Positions 57,677-64,000 of a stretch of DNA of 64,000 nt are shown here, one piece after another. How positions within the stretch are numbered: the first letter of the stretch is position 1; every line of letters starts with the position of its first letter. The stretch lies in NCBI GenBank assembly GCA_022315425.1, contig JAIUPT010000010.1, positions 868,001 through 932,000 of the forward strand. The letters run 5' to 3'. The notes beneath the pieces were generated by a model. It had not been told where the DNA came from. It saw nothing but the letters and a program-made list of their open reading frames with translations, and ran no database searches. The stretch is from Pseudevernia furfuracea (taxonomy: Eukaryota > Ascomycota > Lecanoromycetes > Lecanorales > Parmeliaceae). The translations under genes and the position numbers were made by a program.

Positions 57677-59533
57677 CTAGGCGTGCAACCCGTTCGTGAA
57701 GGCTTGAGGTGGCTCTGGGTATTCTGAGTCTGAAATGCGCCTTCTCTTCTTGGCAGGTGGCTGCTCGCCTCGTAGTTCCGCAACCTCGCGCTCAAGCTCG
57801 TCAAGTTGGTGCTTTAAGTCCTCCTCCCGGCGCAGCGCCTGGTCTAAAGACTGACGCAGCTGGCTCTCCGAGTCTCTGGGAATCATCTCTGCTTGTGGGG
57901 CGCCACCTTGTTCATACTGATTGACCGTGCCTTTGTATAGGTCGTTTATGACCTCCAACTCGCTCACCCGCGTCTTCAGGAAGGTGTTCGCTTGTAGTAG
58001 GCCTTCATACGTCTGTGGCGGTTCCAAATTGCGGTCATTGAAAGATGAGGTGGAGCCTGGTGAGGGGTGACGCAGCTGAAACGCAGGTATTGCGGGAGAT
58101 TGGAATGCATGCTCCGCGGACGAGACACCATCGAACATATGTTGAGGAGCGATGTTGGAAGGATGAGCGGGGGTTTCATTGCGTGAGACCGGAGAGTTTG
58201 AGCGATCGGAGCCAGAATTGTGGGACAATCGCTGGTTGCTGGCATAATTTGGAGGAGGAGTACCCTCAGATTGAGATGCGGGTAAGCCGTTGCTGTCAAA
58301 CAGCGACTTTATCGCACTTATTAGTAAACCCTTTGCGCATTTCCAAATTTGCTTACTTTTCGCTTTTGTCCTTGACCTGCCGTCTTCACGCGGTTGCGAC
58401 TCTTGATTACGTCTGTTTTGAGGGATATAGGCCGAGGTGTGCCATGAAGTTTGAGGAAGAGGCCACATGCGTTGCAGAGGACGGATCCCACCTCGTCGCG
58501 TCGCCAGAGCGGTGTGGTGGATGTAGTGCAGTTTTGACATACTGGCTGTAGATTTCCAGGCTCGCGGTCAGCAAATGTTGCCATTCTTTTCAATGAGTGA
58601 ATGCATTGACTGGAAACATGAAGCACAAGGTTGAATGAAAAAGAGCGAAGTTCGCCGGCAGCGATAAGATAAGCACTTTAGCGCGCGTTTTCAGGGTCCT
58701 CGGTCGCGGTCTCGCAAAGAAAAGGGTCTGTAACCAGCCAGCAATCGTAAAACGTGGTCCTGCCGAATTCGTGGAAATCCTCTTATCGGGTAGTGTGTAC
58801 ATGCTTTGTTTTTCAAAAAACATGTCGGTGCTCTTCGCGCTCCTTTTCATATCCGTGGGGAATTGTGCTAAGCGAAACAGCATAAGGTACTCACAGGGAC
58901 ATTGCCTTGACCTGTTGTCGCAGCAGGTAACGATGTAGCATAGCTCATGGTTTGGGAGGCATCATTGTACGCCCTATCAGCATCCAGCCGTCAGCCTCGG
59001 TCTTTTCCAGTCTCGCTCACGTGTAGTTTTTCGGCGCACAACACAAAGCGCCCTCAATTAGGGTGAAGCCAGGAGATGCAGCCAATTGGGGGGAGGTGAG
59101 AATGAATATAGGATGCCTTGTAGTAAAGGGGTAATTACCGGAGATGCGGCGACGGAACAGAGGCGACTGAAGCCAGGGTGGCTAGAGCAGGAAGGTCAAG
59201 GTGGAGACTTGCTTGCTGAAAATGTTGCTGTGTCGACGCCGAAGACAGCCGAGAGGGGTCGTGATTGGGCACGGGCGATGGCGAAGGCACCCGAGTGTCT
59301 GTTGCAGGAGCCGTTTTGAAGACTGACAGATCCGGGATCTGATGTGTAAAAGGTGATGGAAGTGTGAGATCCAAGGGAGAGTGTCTGTAGATCAGGGGGG
59401 CTGAGACGGAAGCCGTGATTGCGGTTGTGGGGGATGTAGAATTGGAGGAGGGACTGGGAAGTTTGGAGGATGTTGTTGAAGAAGAGTGTGCTGAGTGTTG
59501 GCGGTGTGTTTTTTCCCGGGACGCGGTAGTTGA
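57677..59533 (-). CDS. areB: AreB/NreB GATA transcription factor with leucine zipper (at least 4 exons)
   Basis: The exons are (5' open)-59139, 58973-58895, 58545-58357 and 58306-57677, all in phase. The zinc finger CQNCTTSTTPLWRRDEVGS...CNACG has the fungal C-x2-C-x17-C-x2-C spacing and is followed by LFLKLHGTPRPISLKTDVIKSRNR, diagnostic of AreB/NreB/ASD4. The C-terminus holds a coiled coil (FLKTRVSELEVINDLYKGTV and QSLDQALRREEDLKHQLDELER) and a basic PPAKKRRR signal. AreB represses or tempers nitrogen-catabolite genes against AreA. The N-terminal exon is open from 59533 to 59139 (LPALATLASVASVPSPHLR at its end) but has no ATG. An alternative start, ATG 58584 (MATFADREPGNLQ), lies inside intron 2, in frame with the finger. 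Different proteins from two starts are likely; see findings. Confidence 0.88.
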
Positions 59534-60028
59534 TTAAGGAGCGAGGGGTAAATTAAATCTGCTTATACAAATGAAGGCGCTGGCATTAGATTGTGTGAAG
59601 CAAGAAACACGTAGAAGTACAAGAATTGAGGGATGGAATGGCTTTTACGTCGTGGGCGTGGGCATTTATTTGGCTTGGAGAAGGATATCCGCCCATAGTG
59701 ATAGATAAAGGGATGCTGAGTGGGCACCAAGGGCAAGGGGATCTGCTACCCCTGCACTTTAATCTGCTACCCATTAAAGCAATACTATTTTAGGCTCTTG
59801 TTATTTTATTTCCTCTTCATCCCCACCAAATACTCATCGTGGAGTTGCTCGATTCGAATATTGATATAAGGATGCTTCCTACTTCATCTCCTTGCGCCTG
59901 AGAGGTTTCAAAGAAGCAAGCAAACCAATTGCACCTGCCCAAATTCCAATCACCAATATTACAAGGCTGGTAGACGCGTTCCATTACTCCAGCAGAAAGC
60001 CGTTCATATCCTGTCAGAATGGCATGAT
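59534..60028. promoter_or_regulatory. Divergent region upstream of areB and PMS1
   Basis: 495 bp. TAA at 59534-59536 closes the areB N-terminal frame upstream. I see no further gene. GATA core sites (TATC/GATA) occur at 59688, 59699 and 59703, but they are short words and may be chance. Confidence 0.45.
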
Positions 60029-63000
60029 ATGGCAACTGTCAAGGCTCTTGAGGGCCGGACTGTTCATCAAATTCAATCGGGCCAAGTCATTGTAGACCTG
60101 TGCTCCGTGGCGAAGGAATTGATTGAAAATAGTCTAGATGCTGGAGCTACCTCTATCGAGATCCGCTTCAAGAACAATGGCCTGGACTCCATCGAGGTTC
60201 AAGACAACGGTAGTGGCATTGTCAGCAAAAACTACGAGACCATTGCCTTGAAGCATTACACATCCAAGCTCTCTAGCTACGACGACCTTTCTTCTTTGCA
60301 AACATTCGGCTTCCGAGGCGAAGCTCTTTCCTCACTTTGCGCTCTCTCCAAATTTCATGTCACGACTGCCCGTGCAGACGAAGCTCCAAAGGGCACGAGG
60401 CTTGACTTCGAGGTGTCTGGCAAATTGAAGAGTACTCAGGTGGTAGCAAGCCAGAAAGGTACTACTGTTGTTGTCGAGGATCTTTTCGTGAGCCTGCCAG
60501 TCCGGAGAAGGGAGCTTGAGAAGAACATTAAGAGGGAGTATGGAAAAGTTCTCGGTATCCTCCAGGCGTATGCTTGCATTAGTACGCAAGCTCGAATCTC
60601 CGTCAGCAATGTCATGGCAAAGGGCAAGAAAGCGGTAGTTTTCGCAACAAAATCGAACCAGACGACCAGGGAGAACATTGCAACTGTTTTCGGTACGAAA
60701 GCATTACCCGCGCTGACTCCCATGAATCTCAGCTTCGAGCTACAGCCTACAAAAACCCAAGGTCCAGCGTCTGGTTCCGAGTGAGTACCCCTGTCATATA
60801 TGGAGAAGACAAGAATCTGACTGCCAAGGAACAAGCAAGTGCAAGTACTCGGTCATGTTTCAAGACCTATCTTTGGCGAAGGCCGGCAGGCACCTGACCG
60901 CCAGATGTTCTTCGTCAATTCAAGGCCTTGTGGGCTTCCTCAAGTGGCCAAAATTTTCAACGAAGTCTACAAGTATTACAATGTTTCACAGTCACCATTC
61001 ATTTTTGCGAACATATTATTAGACACTAGTACGTGGCCCTAGAAGTAACATACATTGTTGTCTGATGATCCTAGATGCATATGATGTGAATGTTTCGCCC
61101 GACAAGAGGACGATTCTATTACATGATCAGACTAATTTGTTGGAGTCCATCAGGGTTTGTGCATGTTTTAAATGCTTAAAAACGGCGAGTTGACGGCTAC
61201 AGGTTTCTCTAACGGCGCTTTTCGAAAGACAGGATCAAACTGTACCGCAGTCTCAAAAGTCTGGTCAGAAACTCCATTCCTATAAAAAGCTTACGGTTCG
61301 TCGGGACATCTCAGGCGTTGACGAGACACCTGCGCTCCTAAATTACGCATTAAAGCCCCCGGAGATTCAAGTATCCGAAGATAGCGAGTATGCGGTACAG
61401 AGTGAGAAAGAAGGGCCGGCCGAAGATGGCGGTGTACCTAGTCTGATTGAGAGCTTTGCAGGCCGCGACAGCAAAGAGCGTGGTATCAACGTTGTCTCAG
61501 CTCCAGCGGCATCAAAGGGGACGAAAGTGTTGTCAAAGGAGAAGCAAAAGCTTATAAAGAAACTTAGTAGAGAGAAGGAGCATTTACATGAGCCTGACGA
61601 TCATGATGATGCTCCGGATCTGGCGAAATCTGATTACACGCCGAATGGTATTGCAAGACCAGTGGAAGACTTCAATCGGAGGATTGCGGAGCAGCAGCCT
61701 GATTCGATCGAGTCTCCAACCTCAATAGAACCTACTTCCCAAGAGGCTCTCCAGGAATCCTCACCGACGGAAAATAGGTCAGAGACGGAACACTCTTCAG
61801 GAGTAGTGCCAAACGCCTTTGACCGAATGCGCCCACGGCGTAATCCGCCAGAGGTTGCAACGATAACGATTGGCTCAAAGACTACCACTTCTGTACTCGG
61901 CTCATCCTCCTCCAAACGGCGCAAGCTCGATTCCACACCAACCACACCAGTTAGACCCACGGGCGTTGCTGATGATTCAGTAAGACAGAAGTTCAGTAGC
62001 AGCATGAGAGTCTTTGCTGCTCCTGGCTCTGAGCTTATTAAGTCGGTTGGTAGACCACAAAGCAAATCACGGGTATCTCGGCAGTATCTTGGTAGTGCTA
62101 GTGACGATGAAGAAGAATCTCTTTCGAGGGACCCTAGTCCTATAGCATCGACGCCATCTGAAGAGGACGACGAAAGGTCCGCAACTTCCCCAGGTGATCG
62201 TGCCGATGAGTCCTTGGAGACGCCTCTCGTGGAGGCTGAATCTGATGATGATTACCTGGATGATGAAGATAAGAAAGCACGAGAAGAAGCCACAGTTGCC
62301 GAGTTGATCAAGCAAGCCGAAGAAAAGGCAGCCACGCCCTCCGAAGACAACATCAGGCGTGCAAACCAGATATTGAAAGGTCGCGGGCAAAAGGACTCCA
62401 CCACGCAGCTTATGCAGATGATCGATGAGTCTGTAGAGAGGATTAGTCAGCAACTGCAGACTCTGGAGATGGCTTTGCAAGCATTCGCCGATTACGGCTT
62501 CTCGCCAAATCCTACGGCTCCCCCTGAAGACACATCTGCAGAAGAGAGCTTGTCGCTGACGGTCTCAAAAGCTGACTTCGCGGACATGCACATCATAGGC
62601 CAGTTCAATCTCGGCTTCATTCTCGCTGTCCGTGCTCCTTCACTTTCTTCGCCTAATTCTGATCTCTTCATCATCGACCAACACGCCTCAGATGAGAAGT
62701 ACAACTTTGAGCGTCTTCAGGCCAACACGATTGTCCAAAATCAACGCCTGGTTCATCCACACATACTCAATCTCACCGCCGTCGAAGAAGAAATAGTCCT
62801 CGAAAACAATGAGACTTTGCTAAAGAACGGGTTTCAGGTCGAGATCAACACCAGTGGCGATGAAGAAGTAGGCCATCGCTGTAAGCTCATCTCCCTCCCG
62901 ATGAGCCGAGAGACTACCTTTGATATTACCGATCTTGAAGAGCTTATCGCTCTGCTTGCCGAAAATTCTTCTTCCTTCTCATCAGAAAACGTGCCACGGC

Positions 63001-63383
63001 CGACCAAAGTGCGACGCATGTTCGCCATGCGCGCTTGCCGTAGTAGTGTCATGATAGGAAAGACTCTCACGCTGAAGCAGATGAGCGCCTTGGTGAGGAA
63101 AATGGGTAAAATTGACAAGCCGTGGAATTGTCCGCATGGAAGGCCGACTATGAGGCACGTATGTGGGTTGCAAGAGTGGGACGGGTGGAAAGAGGATGAT
63201 GGATTGGTGGGAATGGAGGAGGAAAAGGAAAAGACTGAGTGGCGGACATGGATTGAAGGCGTGAGGGAGCAACAAGAAGAGATGGAGCAAAAAGAAGATG
63301 GTGGGCATGGGGACGAGGAGCAAATGGAAAAGGGCTTCGACAACAATGCAGCTGGGGTTGCAATGGATGAGGACCGGAGCTGA
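60029..63383 (+). CDS. PMS1: PMS1, MutL-type DNA mismatch repair protein (4 exons)
   Basis: Exons 60029-60780, 60829-61028, 61075-61154 and 61203-63383 join in phase to give 1070 aa. The N-terminal GHKL ATPase shows ELIENSLDAGA, QDNGSGI and TFGFRGEALSSLCALS, then GTTVVVEDLFVSLPVRR, with VNVSPDKRTILLHD closing the transducer domain. A long acidic Ser-rich linker follows. The C-terminal domain has MHIIGQFNLGFI, the endonuclease motif DQHASDEKYNFE, FAMRACRSSVMIG and the zinc-binding CPHGRPTMRH. With MLH1 it forms MutL-alpha, which nicks the new strand in mismatch repair. All catalytic motifs are present, so the gene looks functional. The last 70 residues are Glu/Lys-rich and unusual for the family. 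It is divergent from areB. Confidence 0.95.
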
Positions 63384-63548
63384 AACAAGATGAGTGAACA
63401 TTTTCCAGAGTACCGTACCGAGTATGTGCCACGTGCAGTACGTTAGAGTCCCACCTGTAAAATAGTGAGGGAATATTACCCTTTATTCACGTTGTCCAGC
63501 CTGAACTCCATCCGAAGTATTTGCACTCTATTGGATGATCCCCAGAGG

Positions 63549-64000
63549 TTACATCCATCCTTCGGTCCCCGTCCTTCCCTCCTCCATCACTTTTCCGCTA
63601 ACCTCCCTGGCTCTGATGCCTCCACTTGGCCAAATCCCTCTTTCCTTGACCTCTACTCCGCTCCTACTAACAACCCTCCCTCCGCCACCCATACCTGCAG
63701 GCCCAGACCTGCCCATCCCTCCCCACGCTTTAGCCTTGCCGATCCCAACCATGCCAGGGGCCCAGCCCCCTCCCTGGCCAGGATTTCCGGTTCCCGGCGT
63801 CAATGCCCGTTGCTCTAACCCGGCTCCTCCCCTTCGCTTCTGTTGATTCAGCGGTGGGGTTGGCGGATTCATTTCCAGTGGACGAAAGTTTTCGTTGTTG
63901 GCCGTGTATTCGAAGGGCGAAGTCTGGGAAAGTGGTTGATAGGGCTGTTTGTTGAGAAGATGTTTGAGTTCTCTTGGAGGTGATGGGGATGGAGAAGGGC
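63549..64000 (-). CDS. 3' end of a proline/glycine-rich protein, truncated by the window edge
   Basis: A minus-strand frame is open from the window end to TAA at 63549. It reads RELKHLLNKQPYQPLSQTSP, NNENFRPLEMNPPTPPLNQQ and then a Gly-rich tail with KRRGGAG and LEQRALTPGTGNPGQGGG. It would be convergent with PMS1. Sense-strand frames over the same bases are Pro/Leu-rich and not open across the edge, so the minus frame is preferred. The family is unknown; an intron before the Gly-rich tail cannot be excluded. Confidence 0.35.
   Translation of the reverse strand, partial: PSPSPSPPRELKHLLNKQPYQPLSQTSPFEYTANNENFRPLEMNPPTPPLNQQKRRGGAGLEQRALTPGTGNPGQGGGWAPGMVGIGKAKAWGGMGRSGPAGMGGGGRVVSRSGVEVKERGIWPSGGIRAREVSGKVMEEGRTGTEGWM

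Noticed and set aside
63465..63846. Two overlapping Pro/Leu-rich plus-strand ORFs
   Set aside because: Low-complexity mirror of the minus-strand frame that stays open to the window edge.

Overview
The window looks like a filamentous ascomycete chromosome with a sharply two-speed composition. Helotiales/Leotiomycetes is my inference from the look of the proteins; no marker gene proves it. Spliceosomal introns are mostly 45-60 nt with GT/GC...CTRAY...AG signals. Gene islands of ordinary composition (about 16.2-24.1 kb and 42.4-64 kb) alternate with very AT-rich, TAA/TAG-laden blocks (1-16.2 kb and 24.1-42.4 kb). Those blocks are retrotransposons whose copies differ almost only by C-to-T and G-to-A changes, the signature of repeat-induced point mutation (RIP).

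Left AT-rich block. A degraded Ty3 integrase remnant (1-2080) is followed by a nested stack. A minus-strand Ty1/copia element (3917-16171, 133-bp LTRs, TAATC target duplication, half-tRNA primer site) contains a 212-bp solo-LTR-like insertion (6129-6340, ACGTA duplication). It also contains a complete chromodomain Ty3/gypsy element (6747-14288, 267-bp LTRs, GATAT duplication) that carries an antisense reading frame downstream of the integrase.

First gene island (16.2-24.1 kb). It holds a six-exon protein kinase-vWA fusion gene, a small conserved gene with a GC-AG intron and an early stop, and a CorA-like two-helix membrane protein.

Second AT-rich block. It holds a TRIM-like non-autonomous element (24694-25579) and a 9-kb copia element (25964-35033). 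That element carries a perfect half-tRNA(iMet) primer site and is invaded by a PiggyBac/PGBD4-like transposon and by a second 212-bp solo LTR. After it come two pieces of the same Ty3 family (35034-37958) and a gag-only LTR element that ends in an 11-G tract (about 38036-40970).

Second gene island (42.4-64 kb). In order it holds mitochondrial ribosomal protein uS4m (NAM9), a mitochondrial PPR protein, a small secreted protein, LSM4, a single-pass membrane protein, RRG7, an MCH1-type MFS transporter, TMS1/Serinc, the GATA factor areB, the mismatch-repair gene PMS1 and a truncated proline/glycine-rich frame at the right edge. Most are housekeeping genes, several of them mitochondrial. I reconstructed exon-intron structures by hand from splice signals and phase continuity.
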